DNA of 11,719 nt from Burkholderiales bacterium (GTDB lineage: Bacteria; Pseudomonadota; Gammaproteobacteria; Burkholderiales; SG8-39): positions 1 through 11,719 of the forward strand of contig JAQSVY010000025.1 in assembly GCA_029266935.1 (NCBI GenBank), written 5' to 3'. Shown piece after piece: positions 1 through 7,396 of this stretch. The first letter of the stretch is position 1. The number at the start of each line of letters is the position of its first letter. The notes below the pieces were generated by a model. The model saw only the letters and a list, made by a program, of their open reading frames with translations, ran no database searches and was not told where the DNA came from. The translations under genes and the position numbers were made by a program.

Positions 1-9
1 CTACGCGGG

Positions 10-1561
10 ATGAACGGCGCCGAGCTGCTGCTCGGGGAGGCCGCGCTCGAGCGACGCGGGAAGCACATCGCGCTGCTCTGCGGTAACGAGGCTGTCAGCA
101 TGGCGATGCTCGCCGAGCGCGTGCAACGCGCGGCCGGCGCATATCTCGCGCACGGCGTACGCCCCGGCGACCGCGTGATGCTGCTGATGCGGGACACGCC
201 CGAGGCCGCTGCCGCCTGGCTCGGCGCTGTCCATGCAGGCGCGGTCGCGGTGGCGCTCAACGGAAAGGTTGCGGAGGTCGACTATCGCCACATCCTCGCC
301 GACAGCGAGGCGAAGCTGGTGCTCGTGGAGGACGTGTTCGCGCGCGCGCGGCCGGACCTCACGGGAGAGCTTTCCGGACAAAGACGGATTGCCGTCGCGG
401 GCGACGTGGCTCCCGAAGGCGCCTCCTGGCGCGCATGGCAGCAGGAAGCGCGCGCGGCCGCGCCTAGCGCCGCCGGCCCCGATGCGCCTGCGTTCGCGCT
501 GTATTCGTCGGGAACGACAGGCAGGCCCAAGGGCATCGTGCATTCGCACAAGGTGTTCCTCCACGTCGGCAAGGCTTTCGGCGCTTTCGGCCTCCAGGCG
601 GGCGAGACAGTGTTCTCGACCTCGCGCCTGTTCTTCGCTTACGGCCTCGAACACGGCCTGCTCGCGCCGCTCGCCATGGGGCTTACCTCGATCCTCTGCG
701 CGGAGTGGCCCGAGACCGACGCCGTGATCGAGCTGGTTGAGTGCCACCGGCCGGCGGCGCTCTTCAGCGTGCCGACGGTATACCGCCGCCTGCTCGCCGC
801 GCCGCGCGCGCGCCTCGAGGCCTTTCGCGCCGTGCGGCGCTGCATCGCCGCCGGCGAGCGGCTTTCACCGAAGCTCGTCGATCAATGGCGCGCGGCAGTC
901 GGCGGGGAACTCCTCAATCTATATGGCATGTCCGAGACGTTCTGTGCCTGTATCGTGACCCCGCTGCGTAGCTCCGACGGCATGCGCACCGGCCTGCCGC
1001 TCCCCGGCGTCGAAGTGCGCCTCGCCGACGCGCACGAGCGCGAGCCCGAGCGCGGGCAGCCCGGGGTGCTCTGGGTACGCCATCCCGCCCAGGCGAGCGG
1101 CTATGCCAACCTGCCGGAGCAGACGCAGGCGCAGTTCCGCGACGGCTGGTTCTGCAGCCGCGACCTGTTCGTTCTGCAGCCGCGACCTGTTCGTGCGTGA
1201 CGACGCCGGCTTCCTCGTGCATCAGGGGCGCGCCGACGAGCTGGTCAAAGTCGCCGGCCAATGGGTGCAGCCCGGCGAGCTCGAGGAGACCGCCGCACTG
1301 GAGGCGGCCGTTGCCGAAGCCGCCTGTGTCCCGGTCGTCGACGCCGACGGCCTGGAGCGCCTGGCGCTTTTCGTGACCGCGCGCGGCGACGCGGCTGAGG
1401 CGGTGCGCGCCGCCGCGGCCGCCTGCGAGCGCGCGTTGCCGCGCCACAAGCGGCCGAAGTGGGTTCGCTCGGTGCCGGAGCTGCCGCGCACCGCCACCGG
1501 CAAGGTGCAGCGCTACAAGCTGCGCGAACTGCTGGAGCGCGAGCTCGCCGGCAGGGAATAG
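10..1561 (+). pseudogene. Benzoate-CoA-ligase-family aryl-CoA synthetase, frameshifted by a 22-bp duplication
   Basis: This is an ANL-superfamily adenylate-forming ligase, which would activate an aromatic acid with ATP and then load it onto CoA in the cytoplasm. The N-terminal frame (10-1200) carries the P-loop YSSGTTGRPKG at residues 165-175, a benzoate-CoA-ligase-like FFAYGLEHGLLAPLA stretch, and the A5 motif YGMSE at 305-309. It then shifts into a short false tail and a TGA at 1198-1200. The C-terminal frame (to TAG 1559-1561) holds the A8 hinge RADELVKVAG and the A10 motif TATGKVQR with the catalytic lysine. Removing one copy of a 22-bp tandem duplication joins the two into a single 509-aa protein, the family's usual size, with that lysine at 491. 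As written, the N-terminal product lacks the C-terminal domain. The frame is open to the left edge, so the true start may lie a few codons upstream of ATG 10. The substrate cannot be read from the sequence; benzoate, salicylate or another hydroxybenzoate are candidates given the gentisate genes next door. Confidence 0.85.
1149..1194. repeat. Perfect 22-bp tandem duplication inside the ligase gene
   Basis: Bases 1150-1171 are repeated exactly at 1172-1193, and the period-22 match runs from 1149 to 1194. The unit encodes FCSRDLF of the A7 region, which appears once in frame 1 and again in frame 2. As 22 is not a multiple of 3, the extra copy shifts the frame by +1 and is sufficient to explain the split gene. 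It may be a recent slippage mutation, a phase-variable switch, or an assembly error. Confidence 0.95.
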
Positions 1562-2211
1562 AATCTCGCCTTTCCGACTCGTTCCCGGTACGGCGCATCT
1601 TCTGCGTCGGCCGCAACTATGCCGAGCACCAGAAGGAAATGGGCGGCGACGGGCGGGAGCAGCCGTTCTTCTTCATCAAGAGCGCGGGCGCGCTGGTACC
1701 CGGCGGCGGCGAAGTGCATTACCCGCCGAAGACGTCCAACTACCACTACGAGACCGAGCTGGTCGTGGCGATCGCGAAAAGCGGCCGGCGTATCGACGCG
1801 AAGCGGGCACACGACCATGTCTTCGGCTACGCCGTGGGCCTGGACATGACGCGTCGCGACCTGCAGCAAGTGGGCAAGGACCACGGACGGCCGTGGGACT
1901 TCGGCAAGGACTTCGATGAGGCCGCGCCCTGCAGCGCACTCGTGCCCGCGGCCAAGATCGGTCACCCGTCGAAGGGCGCGATCTGGCTCACCGTGAACGG
2001 CAAGGAGCGCCAGCGCGCCGATCTCGGCGACATGATCTGGTCGGTCCCCGAGCAGATCGCCTATCTATCGGAGTACTACTCGCTCGAACCCGGCGACCTC
2101 ATCTACTCCGGAACCCCGGCGGGCGTCGGGCCGGTCAAGCCCGGCGACGAGCTGCACGCCGGCATCGACAAGGTTGGCGAGCTCAAGGTGAAGATCGTCG
2201 CCGCGCTGTGA
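1459..2211 (+). CDS. nagK: Fumarylpyruvate hydrolase (FAH family, NagK-like)
   Basis: This protein of the fumarylacetoacetate hydrolase fold would split fumarylpyruvate into fumarate and pyruvate, the last step of the glutathione-dependent gentisate pathway. The conserved part begins at FPVRRIFCVGRNYAEH. It continues through PFFFIKSAGALVPGG, the metal-binding pattern YHYETELVV (E98 and E100, numbered from GTG 1459), GLDMTRRDLQ (D129) and the C-terminal YSGTPAGVGPVKPGD. The conserved core is about 210 residues and resembles NagK more than the longer fumarylacetoacetases. The start is a problem. The only ATG, GTG, TTG or CTG in frame before the conserved core is GTG 1459, about 100 bases inside the ligase gene, and the next is ATG 1639, which would remove the core's first strand. 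An ATA at 1558, beside the ligase stop, sits where a start would be expected. The stop overlaps the next gene by 4 bp. Function is confident as a family call, the precise substrate less so, and the 5' end is uncertain. Confidence 0.85.
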   Translation: MGSLGAGAAAHRHRQGAALQAARTAGARARRQGIESRLSDSFPVRRIFCVGRNYAEHQKEMGGDGREQPFFFIKSAGALVPGGGEVHYPPKTSNYHYETELVVAIAKSGRRIDAKRAHDHVFGYAVGLDMTRRDLQQVGKDHGRPWDFGKDFDEAAPCSALVPAAKIGHPSKGAIWLTVNGKERQRADLGDMIWSVPEQIAYLSEYYSLEPGDLIYSGTPAGVGPVKPGDELHAGIDKVGELKVKIVAAL

Positions 2212-2849
2212 AGCTGTACACCTACTTCCGCAGCTCCGCCGCGTTTCGCGTACGCATCGCGCTCAACCTCAAGGCGCTTGCCTACGAGCCGCAATTCGTC
2301 CACCTGCCGAAAGGACAGCATCGCGAGCCGGCCTACGGCGGGGTGAACCCCCAGGCGCTCGTCCCGACGCTCGAGCTCGACGACGGCATGCGGCTCGCCC
2401 AGTCGATGGCGATTATCGAGCATCTCGAGGAGCTGCATCCGCGGCCGCCGCTGCTGCCGCAGGAGCCGATGGCGCGCGCCCGCGTGCGTTCGCTTTCCCA
2501 GCTCGTCGCCTGCGAGATCCATCCGCTGAACAACCTGCGTGTGCTGCAGTACCTGCGCAAGCAGCTCGGCCAGAACGAGGAGCAGGTCGGCGTCTGGTAC
2601 CGGCACTGGATTGCCGAGGGCTTCGCCAAGCTCGAAGCTGCGCTCGCCGGCCACGTCGAGACGGGCCGCTTCTGCCACGGGGACGCTCCCAGCATGGCCG
2701 ACTGCTGCCTCGTGCCGCAAGTCTTCAACGCGAAGCGCTACGAGTTTGACGCGAAGCGCTATCCCACGACGATGCGCGTATTCGAGGAATGCATGAAGCT
2801 CGAGGCCTTCGACCGCGCGCAGCCTTCCAAGCAGCCAGACGCGGAGTAA
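2208..2849 (+). CDS. nagL: Maleylpyruvate/maleylacetoacetate isomerase (zeta-class GST)
   Basis: This 213-aa zeta-class glutathione transferase performs the glutathione-dependent cis-trans isomerisation of the ring-cleavage product, maleylpyruvate or maleylacetoacetate. The N-terminal signature KLYTYFRSSAAFRVRIALNL contains the zeta-type SSxxxRVRIAL motif at residues 9-19. The glutathione-binding parts VPTLE and QSMAIIEHLEEL follow, and an all-helical C-terminal domain completes the fold. Length is normal for the family. The start is GTG 2208, which overlaps the upstream hydrolase stop as GTGA. No strong ribosome-binding site stands out, so translational coupling is likely. Its neighbour resembles fumarylpyruvate hydrolase rather than fumarylacetoacetase, which favours maleylpyruvate as substrate and the nagL assignment; maiA of tyrosine catabolism is the alternative. 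The C-terminal part contains a small internal repeat, FNAKRYEFDAKRY. Confidence 0.88.
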   Translation: MKLYTYFRSSAAFRVRIALNLKALAYEPQFVHLPKGQHREPAYGGVNPQALVPTLELDDGMRLAQSMAIIEHLEELHPRPPLLPQEPMARARVRSLSQLVACEIHPLNNLRVLQYLRKQLGQNEEQVGVWYRHWIAEGFAKLEAALAGHVETGRFCHGDAPSMADCCLVPQVFNAKRYEFDAKRYPTTMRVFEECMKLEAFDRAQPSKQPDAE

Positions 2850-3025
2850 GCGCATGAAAGACGCAGCGGCGTACCGGCGCCCCTATCCGAACACGCGGCC
2901 CGAGTAGCCTCGGGCGGTCCCCTCCTCGCGTACGACCCGATGTTCACTTGCGTGTCCGACGAGAAGTCGCCAACAGGCTGATCTCGACCTCGACTGGAAG
3001 ACGACGATGCCCGAGTACGCGCCCG
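2850..3025. other. Convergent intergenic spacer with a possible 17-codon micro-ORF
   Basis: These 176 bases separate the isomerase from the oppositely oriented thioesterase. An ATG at 2854 opens 17 codons to a TAG at 2905-2907, and a GGAG at 2843-2846 lies about 7 bases upstream, a good ribosome-binding distance. The peptide MKDAAAYRRPYPNTRPE matches nothing I recognise. The stop codon sits in the loop of a hairpin. The rest holds no recognisable gene, and I could not tell whether it is decayed coding sequence. Confidence 0.3.
2898..2915. terminator. Short GC-rich hairpin between convergent genes
   Basis: A perfect 7-bp stem GCCCGAG/CTCGGGC closes a 4-base loop. It lies about 50 bases after the isomerase stop and about 110 bases after the thioesterase stop on the other strand. 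Neither side has a T-tract, so it is not a classical intrinsic terminator. It could be a Rho-assisted 3' end or chance in a GC-rich region. Confidence 0.3.
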
Positions 3026-3457
3026 CTATGTGGCGCGAAACAGCGCCTTGAGCGATTCGGGGATGGTTTCGCCCTTCAGCGGCGAGCCCGGGCCGTCGGC
3101 GAAGCGCCCCCAGACGCGCGTTTCGCTGCCGCTCGCGAGCGTCTCCCCGTCGACGCGCACGATGTCGTGCGCCAGGACAAATGACTTGCCCCCGAACCGT
3201 GCGATGCGCGATCGCACTTCGCAGCGGTCGCCCTGCACGGCAGGCGCGATGAAACGGCACTCCGCCGACACGAGCGGCATGGCGCGCTGCTCCGTTCGCA
3301 TGCGCTTCGCACCGTAGCCGACGGCGTCGAGGAAGCCCCAGGCGGCGGCGTCCATCCAGCGGAAGTACGTTGGATAGAAGATGATCCCGGCGGGATCGCA
3401 GTCCCCCCAGTGCACCTGGCAGGGGAACACGGCGACGATGGAACGCATTTCGCTCAT
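3026..3457 (-). CDS. 4-hydroxybenzoyl-CoA thioesterase family hotdog protein
   Basis: This 143-aa single-domain hotdog protein would hydrolyse an aryl-CoA or acyl-CoA thioester in the cytoplasm. The signature [23 protein letters not shown] at residues 16-38 is the canonical motif of the Pseudomonas 4-hydroxybenzoyl-CoA thioesterase type, whose catalytic aspartate corresponds to D21 here. The rest follows the family: [19 protein letters not shown], then [11 protein letters not shown]. Length is normal. It faces the ligase, hydrolase and isomerase genes, which suggests a role in the same pathway, for example freeing gentisate or a hydroxybenzoate from CoA. This is inference, because family members also act on aliphatic acyl-CoAs. 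ATG 3457 is chosen because it gives the full family N-terminus; ATG 3448 (residue 4) is equally possible. No ribosome-binding site precedes ATG 3457, and a consensus -10 box lies only 8 bases upstream. Confidence 0.88.
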   Translation of the reverse strand: MSEMRSIVAVFPCQVHWGDCDPAGIIFYPTYFRWMDAAAWGFLDAVGYGAKRMRTEQRAMPLVSAECRFIAPAVQGDRCEVRSRIARFGGKSFVLAHDIVRVDGETLASGSETRVWGRFADGPGSPLKGETIPESLKALFRAT

Positions 3458-3465
3458 CGCCGGCG

Positions 3466-3471
3466 ATTATA
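3466..3471 (-). promoter_or_regulatory. Consensus -10 box for the thioesterase gene
   Basis: The - strand reads TATAAT, a perfect sigma-70 -10 hexamer, 8 bases before ATG 3457. I found no good -35 at 15-18 bp. A TG lies just upstream, one base off the extended -10 position. Initiation about 7 bases downstream would give a leader of about one base, so the mRNA may be leaderless or start at ATG 3448. Confidence 0.4.
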
Positions 3472-3481
3472 AGCAGCGCGA

Positions 3482-3510
3482 TTGACAGCAAACGACGGCG
3501 TGGGCAGACT
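3482..3510 (+). promoter_or_regulatory. Possible metH promoter
   Basis: A perfect TTGACA -35 hexamer at 3482-3487 is followed, after 17 bp, by CAGACT at 3505-3510, which keeps only A2, A4 and T6 of TATAAT. A start near 3517 would give a leader of about 48 bases made up almost wholly of the hairpin before metH. The strong -35 with a weak -10 could indicate activator dependence, or the match could be chance. Confidence 0.35.
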
Positions 3511-3517
3511 CCAGCCG

Positions 3518-3557
3518 AGGCCCGTTTCTGCGCAAGCTGCACGGGCCTTTCGTTTTT
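3518..3557 (+). terminator. Terminator-like hairpin abutting the metH start
   Basis: A perfect 8-bp stem AGGCCCGT (3518-3525) pairs with ACGGGCCT (3541-3548). The 15-base loop contains a small GC stem capped by a GCAA tetraloop. The T-rich run TTCGTTTTT follows at 3549-3557. This is the form of an intrinsic terminator, yet it ends only 7 bases before ATG 3565. It may stop transcription arriving from the left or act as an attenuator or translational control in the metH leader. I do not see the conserved features of a cobalamin or SAH riboswitch. Confidence 0.6.
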
Positions 3558-3564
3558 GGACGCG

Positions 3565-6500
3565 ATGAACGCTACGCCGCACGCCACGATGCTCGAGAAG
3601 CTGCTCCGCGAACGGATCCTGCTACTGGACGGCGCGATGGGGACGATGATCCAGCACGCGCGGCTGGCCGAGGAGGACTACCGCGGAAAGCGCTTCCTGA
3701 GCTGGCAGCGCGAGCTGCGCGGCAACAACGACCTGCTCTCCCTCACGCAGCCGCGGCTGGTCCGGGACATCCACCTGCAGTACCTGCAGGCAGGGGCGGA
3801 CGTGATCGAGACTAATACGTTCAACTCGACATCCGTGGCGCTCGCCGACTACGGCATGCAGTCGCTCGCGCGCGAGCTGAACCGCAGCGCCGCCCGCCTG
3901 GCGAAGGAAGCCGCGGCGGAGTGCATGGTAAAGCTACCGGGGCAGCCGCGCTTCGTCGCCGGGGTGCTCGGGCCGACCAACAAGACCGCCTCGATTTCTC
4001 CGGACGTCAACGATCCCGGGTTTCGTGCAGTCGGGTTCGATGAGCTGGTGACGGCGTACGCCGAAGCGATCGAGGGGCTTCTCGAGGGCGGGGTCGACCT
4101 GCTCCTGGTCGAGACCGTGTTCGACACCCTCAACGCGAAGGCGGCGCTCTTCGCCATCGACGCCGCCTTCGATACGCGCGGGCGGCGGCTGCCGGTGATC
4201 ATCTCCGGGACGATCACGGATGCATCGGGACGAACCCTCTCGGGGCAGACGGCCGAAGCGTTCTACAACTCCATACGGCATGCACGGCCGCTCGCCGTGG
4301 GCTTCAACTGCGCGCTCGGAGCGAAGGAGCTACGGCCTTACGTCGAGGAGCTGGCGGGGCTCGCCGAGGGCTTCGTGTCCTGCCATCCCAACGCCGGCCT
4401 GCCCAACGCCTTCGGCGAGTACGAGGACACTCCAGAGTCGATGGCCGCCCAAGTCGGTGACTGGGCGCGCCAGGGCTGGCTCAACGTCGCCGGCGGCTGC
4501 TGCGGCACGACGCCCGAGCACATCCGCGCCATGGCGGACGCCGTTCGGGGCGTGCCGCCGCGACGCCCGGCAGAGCGCGCGGCGGCGCTGCGACTCGCCG
4601 GGCTCGAGCCGCTCAACGTCACCGATGCCTCGCTCTTCGTCAATGTCGGAGAACGCACCAACGTCACTGGCTCGCGCGCGTTCGCCCGGCTCATCCTGGC
4701 GGGAGACTACGCTGGGGCGCTCAGTGTGGCCCGACAGCAGGTGGAGAACGGCGCGCAAGTCATCGACGTCAACATGGACGAGGCGATGCTCAACTCCGAG
4801 AAGGCCATGGCCACGTTCCTCAGGCTCGTCGCCGCCGAGCCCGACATCGCCCGGGTGCCGGTCATGATCGACAGCTCGAAGTGGAGCGTGCTCGAGGCCG
4901 GCCTGAAATGCGTCCAGGGCAAGCCGATCGTGAACTCAATCTCGCTCAAGGAGGGGGAACAGGAATTCCTGCGCCAAGCGGGCCTGTGCCGCCGCTACGG
5001 AGCAGCCGTCGTGGTGATGGCGTTCGACGAGCAAGGGCAGGCCGACAGCCTGGAGCGGCGCATCGGCGTCTGCCGGCGCGCCTACGAGCTGCTGACGCAG
5101 CGCGCCGGTTTCCCGGCAGAAGACATCGTCTTCGACCCGAACATCTTCGCCATCGCTACCGGGCTCGAGGAGCACGCGCGCTACGGCATCGACTTCCTCG
5201 AGGCGGTCCGCTGGATCCGCAGCAACCTGCCGCACGCCAGGGTGTCGGGCGGCGTATCCAACCTGTCCTTCTCGTTTCGCGGCAACGACGCGGTGCGCGA
5301 GGCGATGCACACCGCCTTCCTGTACCACGCCGTACGCGCCGGCATGTCCATGGGCATTGTCAACGCCGGGCAGCTCGGTGTCTACGAGCAGCTCGCGCCG
5401 GAGCTGCGCGAGTGCGTGGAGGACGTGATCCTCAACCGGCACGCCGATGCCACGGAGCGCCTGATCGAGCTCGCCGGCCGGGTCAAGGGCGGCGCGCGCG
5501 AGACCTCCAGGGACGAGGCCTGGCGCGCGGCGGCCGTCGAAGCGAGGATCGCGCACGCACTGGTCAACGGCATCTCCTCGCACATCGTCGCCGACACCGA
5601 GGAGGCGCGGCGCGCACGCGCGCGCCCGATCGAGGTGATCGAGGGGCCGCTCATGGACGGCATGAACGTCGTCGGCGATCTTTTCGCAGCCGGCAAGATG
5701 TTCCTGCCACAGGTCGTCAAGTCCGCCCGTGTGATGAAGCAGGCGGTGGCGCATCTCATTCCCTACATCGAGGCGGAGAAGGCGAGAAGCGGCGAAGCGC
5801 CGCGCGCGAAGGGCCGCATCGTCATTGCCACGGTCAAGGGCGACGTGCACGACATAGGCAAGAACATCGTCGCGGTGGTGCTCCAGTGCAACAACTACGA
5901 CGTGGTCAACCTCGGGGTCATGGTGCCCGCGCAATCGATCATCGACGCCGCGCGTCGGGAGAACGCCGATGTCGTCGGGCTTTCCGGGCTGATCACGCCA
6001 TCGCTCGAGGAAATGTCGCATGTGGCACGCGAGATGGAGCGCGCCGGATTGAAGCTGCCGCTGCTCATCGGCGGCGCGACGACCTCGCGCACGCATACGG
6101 CCGTCAAGATCGCGCCCAACTATTCCAGCCCGGTGGTGTACGTCCCCGATGCATCGCGCAGCGTTCCCGTGGTGCAGGGCCTGCTGTCGCCGGAGGGCCG
6201 CGAAGCGTACTTCTCCCAGGTGCGCGCCGACTACGAGAAGATCCGCACGCAGCACCGGGACAAGAAAGGACCCGGGCCACTGCTCTCGCTCCCGGAAGCA
6301 CGCGAGAAAGGCTTCAAGACGGACTGGCAGTCGTACGTTCCACCGCCGCCTGCCCGACCCGGCATCATGGTGCTGCGCGATTATCCGCTCGAGGAGCTCG
6401 TCCCGTACATCGATTGGGGACCGTTTTTCCAGGCCTGGGAGCTCTCCGGCGTCTACCCGAAGATTCTCGACGACCCCGTGGTCGGCGAGGCGGCGCGCAA

Positions 6501-7287
6501 GCTCTTCGCAGAATCGCAGGAATACTTGGCGCGCATCGTTGCCGAAAAGTGGATCACCGCGAACGGCGTGCTCGCGCTCTATCCGTCCGCCCAGGTAAGC
6601 CACGACGACATCGAGATCTACCGCGACGAGAGCCGCCACGACCTGGTCATGACCTGGCACAACCTGCGCCAGCAGAACCCCAAGCCCGAGGGGCGCGCCA
6701 ACCTGTGCCTCGCCGATTTCGTGGCGCCGAAGTCGAGCGGCGTGCGCGACTGGATCGGCGCCTTTGCCGTGGCAGCCGGCGGCATGGAGAAGCGCGTCGC
6801 CGACCTTGAGGCGGCCCACGACGACTATGGCGCCATCATGCTGAAAGTGCTCGCCGATCGGCTGGCCGAAGCGTTCGCCGAGCACCTGCATGAGCGCGTG
6901 CGCCGGGAGTTCTGGGGCTACGCGTCCGACGAGCGACTGAGCAAGACGCAGCTCATCGCCGAGGGATACCGCGGCATCCGCCCCGCCCCCGGCTATCCGG
7001 CCTGCCCGGACCACGTGGCGAAAGGCGATCTGTTCCGCCTGCTCGATGCCGAGCGCCACGCCGGCATGCGCCTCACGGAATCCTTCGCCATGCTCCCGGC
7101 CTCGGCCGTGGCCGGGTTCTATCTCTCGCATCCGCAATCGACCTACTTCGCGGTCGGCAAGCTCGGCCGTGACCAGATCGAGGACTATGCTCGCCGGCGC
7201 GGCGTCGGCATCGCCGAGGCCGAAAAATGGCTCGCGCCCTATCTCGCCTACGAGCCGGCGGCGGCGCTGAGCGCGACGCCGCTATAA
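3565..7287 (+). CDS. metH: Cobalamin-dependent methionine synthase
   Basis: MetH transfers the methyl group of 5-methyltetrahydrofolate to homocysteine through a methylcobalamin cofactor, in the cytoplasm. All four modules are present in 1240 residues, close to the 1227 of E. coli. The homocysteine domain (about 1-330) has GAMGTMIQ and the zinc cysteines C249, C312 and C313. The pterin domain (about 355-625) has [12 protein letters not shown] and [12 protein letters not shown]. The cap and B12 domain (about 645-890) has DVHDIGKN with the cobalt-ligating H762, then GLSGLIT and IGGATTS. The SAM-dependent reactivation domain (about 905-1240) has [12 protein letters not shown] starting at R1139. 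No module is damaged. ATG 3565 is preferred over TTG 3556, which lies in the terminator-like T-tract, and over ATG 3589; only a weak GGA precedes it. The gene is divergent from the thioesterase and is followed after 7 bases by the THX gene. Confidence 0.97.
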   Translation: MNATPHATMLEKLLRERILLLDGAMGTMIQHARLAEEDYRGKRFLSWQRELRGNNDLLSLTQPRLVRDIHLQYLQAGADVIETNTFNSTSVALADYGMQSLARELNRSAARLAKEAAAECMVKLPGQPRFVAGVLGPTNKTASISPDVNDPGFRAVGFDELVTAYAEAIEGLLEGGVDLLLVETVFDTLNAKAALFAIDAAFDTRGRRLPVIISGTITDASGRTLSGQTAEAFYNSIRHARPLAVGFNCALGAKELRPYVEELAGLAEGFVSCHPNAGLPNAFGEYEDTPESMAAQVGDWARQGWLNVAGGCCGTTPEHIRAMADAVRGVPPRRPAERAAALRLAGLEPLNVTDASLFVNVGERTNVTGSRAFARLILAGDYAGALSVARQQVENGAQVIDVNMDEAMLNSEKAMATFLRLVAAEPDIARVPVMIDSSKWSVLEAGLKCVQGKPIVNSISLKEGEQEFLRQAGLCRRYGAAVVVMAFDEQGQADSLERRIGVCRRAYELLTQRAGFPAEDIVFDPNIFAIATGLEEHARYGIDFLEAVRWIRSNLPHARVSGGVSNLSFSFRGNDAVREAMHTAFLYHAVRAGMSMGIVNAGQLGVYEQLAPELRECVEDVILNRHADATERLIELAGRVKGGARETSRDEAWRAAAVEARIAHALVNGISSHIVADTEEARRARARPIEVIEGPLMDGMNVVGDLFAAGKMFLPQVVKSARVMKQAVAHLIPYIEAEKARSGEAPRAKGRIVIATVKGDVHDIGKNIVAVVLQCNNYDVVNLGVMVPAQSIIDAARRENADVVGLSGLITPSLEEMSHVAREMERAGLKLPLLIGGATTSRTHTAVKIAPNYSSPVVYVPDASRSVPVVQGLLSPEGREAYFSQVRADYEKIRTQHRDKKGPGPLLSLPEAREKGFKTDWQSYVPPPPARPGIMVLRDYPLEELVPYIDWGPFFQAWELSGVYPKILDDPVVGEAARKLFAESQEYLARIVAEKWITANGVLALYPSAQVSHDDIEIYRDESRHDLVMTWHNLRQQNPKPEGRANLCLADFVAPKSSGVRDWIGAFAVAAGGMEKRVADLEAAHDDYGAIMLKVLADRLAEAFAEHLHERVRREFWGYASDERLSKTQLIAEGYRGIRPAPGYPACPDHVAKGDLFRLLDAERHAGMRLTESFAMLPASAVAGFYLSHPQSTYFAVGKLGRDQIEDYARRRGVGIAEAEKWLAPYLAYEPAAALSATPL

Positions 7288-7288
7288 T
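7283..7288 (+). promoter_or_regulatory. -10-like TATAAT overlapping the metH stop
   Basis: TATAAT spans the metH stop codon and ends 6 bases before the THX start ATG 7295. I see no good -35. Initiation at the usual distance would fall at or next to the ATG, which fits the absence of a ribosome-binding site before it. The downstream bases (TATAATCGC) match those seen at the thioesterase start. Confidence 0.35.
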
Positions 7289-7294
7289 CGCGCC

Positions 7295-7396
7295 ATGGGT
7301 AAAGGCGACAAGCGCACGCGGCGCGGCAAGATCTACAAGGGCAGCTACGGCAAGAAGCGGCCGCAGCGCCTCAAGAAGACAAGCAAGCGCTCCTGA
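7295..7396 (+). CDS. Small-subunit ribosomal protein THX (bTHX)
   Basis: This 33-residue, extremely basic peptide begins MGKGDKRTRRGKIYKGSYGK and ends in a lysine/arginine-rich tail. The MGKGDxRTRRGKIxxGxYGKxRP pattern is that of THX, the very small 30S-subunit protein first described in Thermus, which sits at the head of the subunit and contacts 16S rRNA. Homologues occur in many Proteobacteria and Bacteroidetes. It is easily missed because of its size. The ATG lies 7 bases after the metH stop with no Shine-Dalgarno motif upstream, so it is expressed by coupling to metH or from a leaderless transcript off the nearby TATAAT. Its TGA shares bases with the likely CTG start of the next gene. Confidence 0.9.
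   Translation: MGKGDKRTRRGKIYKGSYGKKRPQRLKKTSKRS

Noticed and set aside
1..747. Long open frame on the - strand opposite the ligase gene (248 aa)
   Set aside because: It is the antisense shadow of a high-GC gene with clear ANL-family motifs on the + strand; its translation shows no recognisable domain.
1103..1561. The ligase C-terminal frame as an independent gene
   Set aside because: Its first residues are out-of-frame ligase sequence and the conserved part starts exactly at the duplication, so it is the broken end of the same gene.
2728..2765. Direct repeat ACGCGAAGCGCTA within the isomerase gene
   Set aside because: It encodes NAKRY/DAKRY within a normal family C-terminus and keeps the frame; no sign of a functional repeat.
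3458..3564. Cobalamin, SAM or SAH riboswitch before metH
   Set aside because: The 107-bp spacer is too short for a cobalamin riboswitch and I could not find a B12 box or the conserved SAH element; only a hairpin with a T-tract is supported.
2883..3587. 234-aa - strand frame across the thioesterase and the metH start
   Set aside because: It overlaps the hotdog thioesterase in another frame and carries no family motif.
4936..7137. 733-aa open frame antisense to metH, and a 642-aa frame on the same strand at 4881-6809
   Set aside because: Both lie wholly inside a complete, motif-perfect metH and have biased compositions typical of GC-rich shadow frames.
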